From: Sphingomonadaceae bacterium OTU29LAMAA1
GTDB lineage: Bacteria > Pseudomonadota > Alphaproteobacteria > Sphingomonadales > Sphingomonadaceae
Reading direction: 5' to 3'
Assembly (NCBI GenBank): GCA_024072375.1
Contig: CP099617.1
Coordinates: 2,274,001-2,338,000, forward strand
DNA length: 64,000 nucleotides
The notes under the pieces: generated by a model
The model's database searches: none
Told to the model about the DNA's origin: nothing
Seen by the model: only the letters and a program-made list of their open reading frames with translations
Position numbers and translations under genes: made by a program
Shown: piece by piece, positions 9,580-18,096 of the stretch
Position numbering within the stretch: position 1 is the stretch's first letter
Layout: every line of letters begins with the position of its first letter

Positions 9580-10746
9580 ATGCTGATGACACAAACCATG
9601 CGCTGGTTCGGACCGGCGGATCCGGTCAGACTCATGGATATCCGGCAATCCGGAGCAACCGGCGTCGTCACCGCCCTTCACGACGTTCCGAACGGCGCCG
9701 TGTGGACCCGGGAGGCGATCGAGAGTCGACAGGCGACGATCAGGGCAGCTGGCCTGGAATGGTCCGTCGTGGAGAGCCTGCCCGTCGACGACGGGATCAA
9801 AACCGGACGTGGCGACTGGTCGGCGCTGGTCGATGCGTATTGCGCGAGCATCGTCAATCTCGCCGCCTGTGGCATTCGGGTCGTAACGTATAATTTCATG
9901 CCCTTGCTCGACTGGACGCGTACCGATCTCGCCTACGCCCTGCCGGATGGCGCGCTGGCGCTGCGATACGAGCACATCGCAGTCGCGGCATATGACGTAC
10001 ACATGCTGAAAAGGCCGGGTGCGCAGGACGACTATGACGCCGCGACGCTTACTGCGGCAGAGACCCGGTACGACGCGATGTCCGAAGCGGAACGTCTGCG
10101 ACTGGAACGCACGATCATCGCAGGCCTGCCGGGTAGCGAACAGCATTTCGATACCGCAGCATTTCGACAAGCGTTGAGCAGCTACGCCGGGATCGATGCG
10201 CAACGCCTGCGCGCGAACCATGTCGCCTTCCTCGAAGCGGTGTGTCCGACGGCGGAAGCCGCCGGCATAAGGCTGGTGGTCCACCCCGACGATCCGCCCT
10301 TTCCGCTGTTCGGACTGCCCCGGGTCGTCAGCGACGAAGCCGATCTGACGGCACTCTTCGCCGCCGTACCGAGCCCCGCGAACGGCCTCTGCTTCTGCAC
10401 GGGGTCGCTCGGCGTGCGTCCGGACAACGACCTGCCCGGCATGATCGATCGCCTTGGCGATCGCATCGGCTTCCTGCACCTGCGCTCGGTGCAGCGAGAA
10501 GCGCACGGCGCGTTCCACGAGGCGCCGCATCTCGAGGGTGACGCCGGCATGGTAGAGGTCGTCGCGGCGATTCATCGCCTGTCGAACAGAAGCGGCAGAA
10601 GTATCCCGATGCGCCCGGATCACGGCCACCAGATCCTCGACGACCTGACGCGTACGACCAACCCGGGCTATTCCCTGCTCGGCCGCATGCGCGGGCTTGC
10701 CGAACTCCGCGGCCTCGAACGCGGCGTGGCCGCCGCCCTCGCCTGA
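9580..10746 (+). CDS. uxuA: D-mannonate dehydratase
   Basis: Mannonate dehydratase converts D-mannonate to 2-keto-3-deoxy-gluconate in cytoplasmic glucuronate catabolism. The 388-residue protein shows family blocks throughout: MRWFGPADPVRL at the N-terminus, VVTALHDVPNG, VTYNFMPLLDWTRTDL, HPDDPPFPLFGLPR (metal/substrate site), CTGSLGVRPDNDLP, HLRSVQRE and MRPDHGH. It has no signal peptide. It directly follows the GH2 enzyme, which ties that enzyme's product to glucuronate. The uronate isomerase and mannonate reductase that would normally precede it in the pathway are not in this window. Confidence 0.95.
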   Translation: MLMTQTMRWFGPADPVRLMDIRQSGATGVVTALHDVPNGAVWTREAIESRQATIRAAGLEWSVVESLPVDDGIKTGRGDWSALVDAYCASIVNLAACGIRVVTYNFMPLLDWTRTDLAYALPDGALALRYEHIAVAAYDVHMLKRPGAQDDYDAATLTAAETRYDAMSEAERLRLERTIIAGLPGSEQHFDTAAFRQALSSYAGIDAQRLRANHVAFLEAVCPTAEAAGIRLVVHPDDPPFPLFGLPRVVSDEADLTALFAAVPSPANGLCFCTGSLGVRPDNDLPGMIDRLGDRIGFLHLRSVQREAHGAFHEAPHLEGDAGMVEVVAAIHRLSNRSGRSIPMRPDHGHQILDDLTRTTNPGYSLLGRMRGLAELRGLERGVAAALA

Positions 10747-10752
10747 CCGAAG

Positions 10753-10776
10753 AACGGGCGGCTGCGACCGCCCGTT
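10753..10776. terminator. Hairpin between convergent uxuA and middle TBDT
   Basis: AACGGGCGG and CCGCCCGTT form a perfect 9-bp stem with a 6-base loop. It sits in the 37-base gap between the converging uxuA and TBDT genes. It lacks a clear T-tract on either side, so efficient intrinsic termination is likely but not certain. Confidence 0.6.
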
Positions 10777-10783
10777 CCCGACG

Positions 10784-13438
10784 TCAGTATTTCGCGCGCA
10801 GGCCGATGGTGAAGCGCCGCTCGGACAACGCATAGCTGTTGACCGCCAACGGATTGAAGTTGCTGATCTCGACCGTCGCGGAGTCCTTGGGGATCAGGTT
10901 CTGCGCCTGGAGCGAGAGGGCGACGTGATCGGTGAGATCCAGCCCGATCTGCGCATCCAGCTGCGACCGTGCGGCGATGACGTCGGGGCGGCCTTGGGTG
11001 AATTCGAATACCGCGTCATCACGCCAATTGTACGCGATGCGTGCGGACAGTGGCCCCTTTTCGTACAGGCCGACGAGATTGTAGCTGTGCTTGGACGTCG
11101 CGACGAGCGGAAAGCCGTTGCTGTCCTTGCTGTCGGCAAACGTGTAGTTCGCGATCACGCCGAATCCGTCGAGCGGCGATGGCAGGAAGTCGAGGAACTG
11201 GGTTACGCCCACCTCGAACCCCTTCACCTTGGCCGATGCGACGTTCTCCGGCCGGATAACCCGTACGACGCCCAGATTCTCGAAGCCGGGAATGACCTGT
11301 TCGGTCGTGTTGGTCGCGATGAAGTCCTGCACGTCCTTGTAGAACAGCGCTGCCGAAATCAGCGATGTACGGCTGGTGTAATATTCCAGCGACAGGTCGA
11401 GGTTGCTCGCGATCGGCGGGGTCAGCTGCGCATTGCCACCGGTCAGCGTCAGGTTGGTCGCATCGACGAAGGTCGACGGCGCGAGCTCGGCGAGTCCTGC
11501 ACGTTGCAGCGTCTGCGATGCGGACAGCCGCAGCAACAGCTTGTCGGTTGCGTTGAACGTCAGGTTCACGCTCGGCAGCACGTTGATGTAGCTGTTGCGA
11601 TCGGTCTGCGGCAACAGCGCTGCGCCACGCTGGGTGAAGGTATCCACCTTGAAGTCGGTATGCGTGACCCGCACGCCGGCGTTGACGCGCGTCGGCATGC
11701 CCAGCACCTGCCCCTCGGCATCGAACATCAGATAGCCGGAGACGGTGCGTTCGCGCAGGTCGTAGTCGCGTGTCGCGTTCCGGCGCAGCGTTCCCGCCGG
11801 GTCGCCGCTCTGGTTCGGCTCCGCCGCCAATACGCGATCGAGGATGAAATCCACGTCCGGTACGCCGGTCAGGAACTGGCGCGGGAAATTGCCGGGGATG
11901 CTGGACAGGAAACCGGCGTTGCCGCTGTCGAGATACGGTTGCAGCGTCGCGATGCCGACGTCGGCACGGCTGCGGAACGCCTGGGAATCGCCGCGCAGAT
12001 CGACGTAGCGCACGCCCGCCTTCAACTTGACCCCGTCGCCGGCGTCATAGCCTGCATCGAGCCGGCCCGCCCATTCCGACAGATTGGCCGGCAGCTTGTT
12101 CGCGCGCAGCGTGAGAAGGTCGGTGCGTGCCGGATAGTTGGCGACGAGCGTCGGGTCGAACACCGCGCCGGATGCGGTGTTCAGGGTCAACGACGGGATC
12201 GTCGAGTTGCGGAAGTCGAAGCTGCCCGCGACGGTGTTCGCGGATTGCAGCGTCACGACCTCGATTTCCTGCCGCAGGGTGCCGCGGCTGTAATAGCCGT
12301 CCGCCTCGAGCGTGAACGCGCCGCTTTCGTATTTGCCGTTCAGGCCGGCGAGGTAGCTCGTCGCAGGATCGCGGCGTACCTGATTGCCGGTGCGGACGTT
12401 GCCGACGGCGGTACCGGCCACGATCGCGTTGCCGTCCAGCACGGGATTGGTGATGATCCTTGCCGTCGCGCTGGTCGGCATGTTGAAGGCGATGAACTGG
12501 TTGGTCCGGTTGGCATTGACCTTCGAATACAGGCCGTCCGCGGTGAGGACGAATTCCGGGCTGACCTGGAACTGCACCGACCCGTTGAGTCCGAAGCGCG
12601 AACGATCGATGTCGACGTTCTCATATTGCAGCAGGCGCGGCGCGGTCAGCGTCGTCGTGCCGCCGTTCAGGCTGTTGAAGAAGTTGTTGCGTTCGAACAA
12701 TTGCAGGTTCGACGTCCGCTTCTGGTATTCGCCCGAGATGAGCACGCCGATGCGGCCATCGGCGAAGGTGGTCGTGAACAGGCCGGTGACACCCGGTTCG
12801 AACTTGTCGGCCTCCTGCGAATAGGTGCCCTGCACCTGCCCGGTCAGCGTCGTCTTCTTGAAATCGAACGGCTTCGGCGTGACCAGATTGACCGTGCCGC
12901 CGAGTCCGCCCTCGACCTGGCTCGCGAGTGGCGATTTGCGCACCTCGAGACGGCCGAACAGCGACGATGGCACCGAATCCAGCCCCGACGACCGACCGAG
13001 ATTGTCGTTTTCGGGCGGCGAAACGCGCGCCGAGAAGCCGAGCAGCGTCCGGCCGTCGACCTCGACCCGGACCTGTTGCAACCCGCGGATGTTGACCGCC
13101 TGCCCTTCGCCGAACACGCGCGTGATCTGGACGCCGGTCACCCGCTGCAACGCTTCCGCCACGTTGGCATCGGGCAGCTTGCCGACGTCCTCCGCCGTGA
13201 TGACGTCGAGGACCTGCGCCGAATCCCGCTTGATGTCCGCCGCCTGCGCCAGCGAGCGCCGAATGCCTGTGACGATGATGTCACCGGAGGCGGTGGCCGG
13301 ATCGTCCGCCTGCGTCGGCGTGGCCGATTGCGCCGTCGCTTCCCCGGTCGTGGGCTGGTTACCTGCCACCTGCGCGGCGGCATGCCCGTGAAAGGCCAGC
13401 GCGATCGCCGATGCGCAGAACAGATAGGTCGTTTTCAT
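10784..13438 (-). CDS. TonB-dependent receptor (middle)
   Basis: A complete outer-membrane TonB-dependent receptor of 884 residues. ATG 13438 is chosen because GAGGAGGGG precedes it and MKTTYLFCASAIALAFHGHAAAQ is a clean signal peptide. The plug domain starts at DIIVTGIRRSLAQA and includes LPDANVAEALQRVTGV and VNIRGLQQVRVEVDGRTL. The remainder is barrel, ending in FTIGLRAKY with an aromatic last residue as required for BAM insertion. The IRRSL plug start is typical of the sphingomonad and Xanthomonas carbohydrate receptors. No SusD partner is present, as usual in Proteobacteria. A candidate GntR operator lies 43 bases upstream of the start. Confidence 0.95.
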   Translation of the reverse strand: MKTTYLFCASAIALAFHGHAAAQVAGNQPTTGEATAQSATPTQADDPATASGDIIVTGIRRSLAQAADIKRDSAQVLDVITAEDVGKLPDANVAEALQRVTGVQITRVFGEGQAVNIRGLQQVRVEVDGRTLLGFSARVSPPENDNLGRSSGLDSVPSSLFGRLEVRKSPLASQVEGGLGGTVNLVTPKPFDFKKTTLTGQVQGTYSQEADKFEPGVTGLFTTTFADGRIGVLISGEYQKRTSNLQLFERNNFFNSLNGGTTTLTAPRLLQYENVDIDRSRFGLNGSVQFQVSPEFVLTADGLYSKVNANRTNQFIAFNMPTSATARIITNPVLDGNAIVAGTAVGNVRTGNQVRRDPATSYLAGLNGKYESGAFTLEADGYYSRGTLRQEIEVVTLQSANTVAGSFDFRNSTIPSLTLNTASGAVFDPTLVANYPARTDLLTLRANKLPANLSEWAGRLDAGYDAGDGVKLKAGVRYVDLRGDSQAFRSRADVGIATLQPYLDSGNAGFLSSIPGNFPRQFLTGVPDVDFILDRVLAAEPNQSGDPAGTLRRNATRDYDLRERTVSGYLMFDAEGQVLGMPTRVNAGVRVTHTDFKVDTFTQRGAALLPQTDRNSYINVLPSVNLTFNATDKLLLRLSASQTLQRAGLAELAPSTFVDATNLTLTGGNAQLTPPIASNLDLSLEYYTSRTSLISAALFYKDVQDFIATNTTEQVIPGFENLGVVRVIRPENVASAKVKGFEVGVTQFLDFLPSPLDGFGVIANYTFADSKDSNGFPLVATSKHSYNLVGLYEKGPLSARIAYNWRDDAVFEFTQGRPDVIAARSQLDAQIGLDLTDHVALSLQAQNLIPKDSATVEISNFNPLAVNSYALSERRFTIGLRAKY

Positions 13439-13480
13439 CCAGCCCCTCCTCGGTTGCCATACCCGCCCTTTGCGGACGTA

Positions 13481-13493
13481 GTTGAATGACAAC
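13481..13493. promoter_or_regulatory. Candidate GntR operator upstream of middle TBDT
   Basis: GTTGAATGACAAC reads GTTGTCATTCAAC on the other strand, a 12 of 13 match to the locus motif. It lies 43 bases upstream of the TBDT start, in the 88-base gap after the epimerase gene. A related AT-rich dyad, ATGTATTACAT, lies about 30 bases further upstream, just inside the end of the epimerase gene. Confidence 0.55.
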
Positions 13494-13526
13494 TCATATG
13501 ACAGGCCGCAGAATTAGCAAGATGTA

Positions 13527-14666
13527 TTACATATGACGTCGTCGCAGCGTCGAGAAGCGATAGACCGTCATCGAGCGGAAAGAACGTCCCGGCCGCAGGA
13601 CGGTGGAAGCGAAGGACGGCCGGTTGGGCGCATCGGGCAGATGCTGGGTCTCCAGCGCCAGCCCGGCGTATCTGGCATAGGCGACACCCTCGCTGCCGGT
13701 CTCGGTGCCGTCGAAACCATTGCCGCTGTTGAAGACGACCGCCGGTTCGGTGCTGTCGATCGCCATCCGACGCCCCGATTGCGGATCCTCGACGACAGCG
13801 ACCGGCACAGGGCGCGCCGTCGGACTGTTCCGCAACAGATAGGAATGATCGAACCCGCCCGACGACGCGAGAAGCGGATGCGACGCCGCCCGACTGGCTG
13901 CCACCGGTCGGGCGCGCCGGAAATCGAGGGGCGTCCCTGCAACGGGCGCCAATCGCCCGGTCGGGATCTTGCGGGCATCGGTCTCCACGTAGCGGCTTGC
14001 GAACAGGCGCAGACGGTGTGCATCGATCGTGCCGCCGTCCGCGCCGCCAAGGTTCAGGAACATGTGATTGGTAGGATTGAACACGGTCGGCGCGGTCGTT
14101 GTCGCGCCGTACTCGATCCGCAATTCGTTGGCGCGATCCATCAGGCGATAGGTGACCTCGACCGACAGGCCGCCGGGAAAGCCCTGGTCGCCGGCCGGAC
14201 TGGTCAATCGGAAGATCGCCGCCGAGGAGCCGGCCTCCCGGCGCGTCCCGGCATGCCACATACGGCTGTCAAAGCCGTCTGGACCGCCGTGCAGGGTGAC
14301 GCCGTTGCGTCCGGGCGTCAGCGAATATACGCGCCCGTCCAGCGTGAAGCGCGCGTCGGCGATGCGGCCCGCATAGCGTCCGACGATCCCGCCCCACCGT
14401 CGCTGCGTCCGTTCGAACGCGGCGACATCCGGCAATGAAAGGACGACGTTGCGGCGCCGTCCCTGTCGATCCGGCACCTCCATCATGGTCAGCGTCGCAC
14501 CGCGATCGATGATCGCGACACGCATGCCACGGTCGTTGGTCATCACGGTCCGCGACACCGCCGCACCGCCCTGCGTCGTACCGAACGGCTCGACCCGTAT
14601 GCTCGCTGCGACCGCCGATGTGCCGGTTGCGACGAAGCACAGCGCGACGGGGAGGATTACCTTCAC
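13527..14666 (-). CDS. Secreted aldose 1-epimerase (mutarotase)
   Basis: A GalM-type aldose 1-epimerase of about 379 residues that interconverts alpha and beta anomers of free sugars. It starts at a GTG (14666) that overlaps the upstream lyase stop. A signal peptide follows (VKVILPVALCFVATGTSAVA), so it acts in the periplasm. Family motifs are VGRYAGRIADARF, GVTLHGGPDGF (catalytic His region), NPTNHMFLNLGG, and VFNSGNGFDGTETG near the C-terminus with the usual substrate-binding Glu region. It is the last gene of the lyase operon and would equilibrate sugars released there before uptake. Confidence 0.9.
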   Translation of the reverse strand: MKVILPVALCFVATGTSAVAASIRVEPFGTTQGGAAVSRTVMTNDRGMRVAIIDRGATLTMMEVPDRQGRRRNVVLSLPDVAAFERTQRRWGGIVGRYAGRIADARFTLDGRVYSLTPGRNGVTLHGGPDGFDSRMWHAGTRREAGSSAAIFRLTSPAGDQGFPGGLSVEVTYRLMDRANELRIEYGATTTAPTVFNPTNHMFLNLGGADGGTIDAHRLRLFASRYVETDARKIPTGRLAPVAGTPLDFRRARPVAASRAASHPLLASSGGFDHSYLLRNSPTARPVPVAVVEDPQSGRRMAIDSTEPAVVFNSGNGFDGTETGSEGVAYARYAGLALETQHLPDAPNRPSFASTVLRPGRSFRSMTVYRFSTLRRRHM

Positions 14667-15859
14667 ATCCAGAGCGTCGGCTGGCGCAGCGGCACGTTGC
14701 GGATCACTTCGCGAACCGCGGGAAGCGGTGGCAGCCTGCGCCAGAGCTGCCGGTAGCGTTCCTCGTGCAGTGCCTCCGCCCCGAACAGCAGGCTGACGTG
14801 CCTGATCGGCCATTGGTCGAAATATTCGACGTCATGGGCGTATGGCCACGTTCGCTTGTCGCGGATGAAGGGGTACATGAACGCCAGCGCCCCGGCCAGC
14901 GACCGGCCATCGGCGGTCGCGAACCGCCACAGGTCGTCGCCGGGCGTCGAGGCCACCCGCGCGAGGGCGGCGAGCGCATCGACATTGAACAGCGTGTAGC
15001 CGAACGGCTTGGTGCGGGCGAGTTCGAGCGGCTGCGACCCGTCGGGCGCGACCTGATCCGGGATCAGTCGCTCCCGGAACCGGTCGGCACAAAAGGCGAC
15101 GACGGACGCATCGCCGGTCAGCCGCGCGAACGCCGCCGCCTGCAACGCCCAGCAGGTGCCGTGATTGTTGCGCTCGTCGCGTTCTTCCATCCCGTTCTTC
15201 GATGTGGTGAGCCACTGAAGGTAGGCGGCGAACCAGCCACGGATCGCCGCGCTGTGGGTCAGCCGGAATCCCGGCGGCACCGCACCGCCGGCCGTGCCGT
15301 CGAGGACCATGACGGCGCGCGCGACTTCCACCAGGTGCAGCGTGTCGATGACGCCGATACCGCGCCCGGTGTTCACCCCGATGATCGCCTGCGCATATTG
15401 CAGATTGGGGTTCATCGCTGTCGCGGGATCGACGAACCAGGCGTGCAGGAACGTCTCCGCGTGGCGAGCGTATCGCGCATCCCTTGTCGCCTTCCACGCC
15501 GCGACGAGTGCGGGCACGGCGAGACTGAGCTCGATCATCGCGTCGCGGTGGGCATCGAACTTGTCCGGGTTCGACAGGCCATCGCGTCGCACATAGGGGC
15601 CACCGGGCTTCGCCGGATCGGGCCACCAATAATCGGCCTCGGAATAATAATCCTTCGGGCCGCCCGGGCTGCGCGGCGCGATCGCAGACGTGGTCGTGCG
15701 CGGGCGCAACGACAGGTATCGATCGGCATCGGCGATGAGCCGCTTGCGATCCGCAACGGACAGCAGCGCAGGGCCGGCTGCGGCCCTGCCCGGCGACGGG
15801 AGTGCGACCGCCGCAGCCAATGCCCCCGCCTGCCGCATCACATCGCGTCGCGTCGTCAT
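14663..15859 (-). CDS. Alginate-lyase-fold polysaccharide lyase (PL5/PL38-like)
   Basis: A 398-residue secreted protein with a Tat-like leader (MTTRRDVMRQAGALAAAVALP) and the alpha-toroid alginate lyase domain (Pfam Alginate_lyase type). Recognisable blocks are PGGPKDYYSEADYWWPDP, VNTGRGIGVIDT, ERNNHGTCWALQ (the NNHG motif used in catalysis in PL5) and FDQWPIRHVSLLFGAE. Related families cleave mannuronan or glucuronan. Given the GH105, GH2 and UxuA neighbours, a glucuronate-containing substrate is favoured. Its ATG overlaps the previous gene's stop (ATGA) and its stop overlaps the epimerase GTG, so it lies in a tightly coupled trio. The exact family number should be treated as open. Confidence 0.8.
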   Translation of the reverse strand: MTTRRDVMRQAGALAAAVALPSPGRAAAGPALLSVADRKRLIADADRYLSLRPRTTTSAIAPRSPGGPKDYYSEADYWWPDPAKPGGPYVRRDGLSNPDKFDAHRDAMIELSLAVPALVAAWKATRDARYARHAETFLHAWFVDPATAMNPNLQYAQAIIGVNTGRGIGVIDTLHLVEVARAVMVLDGTAGGAVPPGFRLTHSAAIRGWFAAYLQWLTTSKNGMEERDERNNHGTCWALQAAAFARLTGDASVVAFCADRFRERLIPDQVAPDGSQPLELARTKPFGYTLFNVDALAALARVASTPGDDLWRFATADGRSLAGALAFMYPFIRDKRTWPYAHDVEYFDQWPIRHVSLLFGAEALHEERYRQLWRRLPPLPAVREVIRNVPLRQPTLWM

Positions 15860-17829
15860 TGGTAGCGCAGGTCCCAGCCGATCGTAAACGGTGCCGTCAC
15901 CGTCCGCGGTCCGGCCGTGCAGATCACCTTGGTTCGCATCGCCCCGATCGATGCGTGATAGTCCGTGTCCTGCTCGGCAGACGATGCCTCGCAACGGTCC
16001 AGCCCGCTGGTGGCGAAGCTGCGTACCGCACCCTCGCCGAACCGAACGTTGGCCCCGGTGCCGGCGGGCTGCGTCGAGAAGGTGCCGAATGCCATCGTGA
16101 TACCGGCAACCTCCAGCGGTGCGATGGGCGTATAGGTGTCCAGCCGCCGGATCGACCCCGGCGCGAATTCGTAGCGCGTCGACACGCGCAGCCGCCGGTC
16201 GGGCTCCGGTCCGCTCTTGCCCATCCGGTCGAGTTCGGATTGTTCGAAGGTGACGATCGTCCGCTTGCCCTGCGTCTCGACCTTCGCGTTGCGGAAATAG
16301 GCGAGCGGCATCACCGTCGATCCATCGGCGAGCGCGATCCGTGGCACCATCAGTGGCGCATCGCCATCCGCGATGCCCTCCAGCATCCCCGGCGAGAAGG
16401 GGATCGGGAAATAGGGGTTGTGGTCGTGCTGCGACTCGCCGCCGTTGATGACCGGCAGGCTGACGACGCGCCCGCGGTCGCGCCACGTCACCAGCAGCCG
16501 ATCGTACTCGCCCTTCGCGAACCACGTCACCGTCCGCTTCGGCAAGGCGGAGGCGAGCGTCGCGAAGTCGCGCGTCGGCGCCTTGTCGCGATAGCCGAGC
16601 GTGTTCCACCAGTCGTTGGTGTAGACGAACTGGTGCGCCAGCGAGAGGTTCTCGCCGAGGATGCGGAACTTGCCGCGATAGGCATCGGTGCGGCGGCCAT
16701 CGTCCCACAGATTGACCGAGCCGGTGCGCGCGTCGGTCCAGAAGGATACGTAATGCTGCGCCGCGCTGGAGGAATAAGCGTAGGCGAGGTCCATCTCCGC
16801 CTTGCTCAACACGCCGGTCGCGGCGGCGGCGGTCAGCACCTCGACCATGCTCGTCTCGCCATAGGGCCCGAGGCTGCGGCCATATTCGAAGCCGTGGCCG
16901 GACAGGTTCACCCGTTGCAGCATGACGTTGGCCGACTTGCGCAACCAGCCCAGCACCTCGGCGGGCGGTTTCTCGCCGGTCTGGAGGAATCGTTGTGCTA
17001 TCTCACCTGCCAGCAGGACACTGTAGCGGTCGAAGCGACCTGCCCCGTCCGTCTCGTCGGCAAAGCCGTATTCACCCGAATACTCCCGGTAATGCTTTAC
17101 CATCGCGGTGTAGAGCCGGTCGCTGCCTTCGCGCGGTTCCCACCCCAATTGCGTCCGCAGCCGGGCGATGGCGAAGGCGACGCAATAATAATTGTTGGGA
17201 TGGTCGATCAGTTCGTACGTCTGCGTATCGACGAACATCCGCCAGTCGAGCCGCACCTTCAGCTTGGCCAGCGTCAGCCGGTCGAACGCCTTGTCGAGCA
17301 GGCCGCGCTCGCGCAGCCGATCGATGGCGGTCAGATAATAGAAGATGCCCCAGCTGTCGTTGGCGTCGTCGACAGTCAGCTTGGCGATCTTGCGGAAGTC
17401 GGCGAGATAGCCCGGCAAGCGCGGATCGTCGGCGGGAATGTCGGCGATGAAGTCGACCAGTCCGATCGCGATCTTGCCGGGCAGGAACTTGTCGCTGCCG
17501 TTGAACACGGGAACGTCGTCGATCCGATAGGCGCGGCCTTCCTTGGCGAGGCCGATCAGCAGCTTTTCCGCCTGTGGCTGGATTTGACGCGTCACCACCG
17601 TGTTCATCGGTGTATCGCCCCCACGAAATGGCGCCGTCACCTGCGCGGATGCAACATCGGGACAGAAGACGAAGGCGATTGCGGCGGCGCAGCCGCAGAC
17701 GACGAGGCCCGATACGCGATGAAATCGGCCCGCCCTTCGGATGCGGGCGGTATGTACCGGCGAAACGCCGCTGCCCCCGTTCGCATTCGCAAAGACCGTC
17801 GAAGAGGCATGTTCGGAGATGTTCTTCAA
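15856..17829 (-). CDS. Large secreted enzyme of unidentified family, lyase-like architecture
   Basis: A 657-residue protein that I cannot assign. A basic N-terminus followed by SGLVVCGCAAAIAFVFCPDVASAQ indicates export. The first 370 or so residues are predicted alpha-helical with repeated Trp/Tyr/Asn motifs (DSWGIFYYLTAIDRL, DHPNNYYCVAFAIARL, GHGFEYGRSLGPYGET), resembling an (alpha/alpha) toroid. The remainder is beta-rich, with GGESQHDHNPYFPIPFSPG and a terminal sandwich. That layout is common to several polysaccharide lyase families and hydrolases. It leads the operon with the alginate-lyase-fold protein and epimerase. The only available start is TTG 17829, after AGGATAG, so the N-terminus is uncertain. 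It is probably the main depolymerase of this operon. Confidence 0.7.
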   Translation of the reverse strand: MKNISEHASSTVFANANGGSGVSPVHTARIRRAGRFHRVSGLVVCGCAAAIAFVFCPDVASAQVTAPFRGGDTPMNTVVTRQIQPQAEKLLIGLAKEGRAYRIDDVPVFNGSDKFLPGKIAIGLVDFIADIPADDPRLPGYLADFRKIAKLTVDDANDSWGIFYYLTAIDRLRERGLLDKAFDRLTLAKLKVRLDWRMFVDTQTYELIDHPNNYYCVAFAIARLRTQLGWEPREGSDRLYTAMVKHYREYSGEYGFADETDGAGRFDRYSVLLAGEIAQRFLQTGEKPPAEVLGWLRKSANVMLQRVNLSGHGFEYGRSLGPYGETSMVEVLTAAAATGVLSKAEMDLAYAYSSSAAQHYVSFWTDARTGSVNLWDDGRRTDAYRGKFRILGENLSLAHQFVYTNDWWNTLGYRDKAPTRDFATLASALPKRTVTWFAKGEYDRLLVTWRDRGRVVSLPVINGGESQHDHNPYFPIPFSPGMLEGIADGDAPLMVPRIALADGSTVMPLAYFRNAKVETQGKRTIVTFEQSELDRMGKSGPEPDRRLRVSTRYEFAPGSIRRLDTYTPIAPLEVAGITMAFGTFSTQPAGTGANVRFGEGAVRSFATSGLDRCEASSAEQDTDYHASIGAMRTKVICTAGPRTVTAPFTIGWDLRYQ

Positions 17830-17980
17830 GATCCTGCTATCCTAAAATTATCAGGCTTTTGCCTGTTATCTCCGTAGTTTACGGCTGCGCCGTCGACGGA
17901 ACACGGATGCGTGGCCATGTCGACGGTCGCGTCGTGCATATGGCATGCTTCTTCAGCTTGCCGGGACCTGTCAAGCAAAA

Positions 17981-17993
17981 GTTGTCATACATT
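17981..17993. promoter_or_regulatory. Candidate GntR operator upstream of lyase operon
   Basis: GTTGTCATACATT matches 11 of 13 bases of the locus motif, with an intact left arm. It lies in the 267-base gap (17830-18096) between the sulfatase stop and the start of the lyase operon, about 150 bases upstream of that start. The gap shows no ORF worth calling; it also contains a CCGTCGACGG palindrome near 17890. Confidence 0.5.
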
Positions 17994-18096
17994 GCTGGAA
18001 TTGCTGGACCTGCATCAGCATCACCAGCCGGTGCATTTGCGCTGACAGCGCGCTCGCATCCCATCGCTTCCGGCAAACCCGGGATGGTTCAGTCGG

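Noticed and set aside
10697..13489. 930-codon + strand frame opposite the middle TBDT
   Set aside because: It is antisense to a complete receptor with signal peptide and plug domain; composition is that of a shadow frame.
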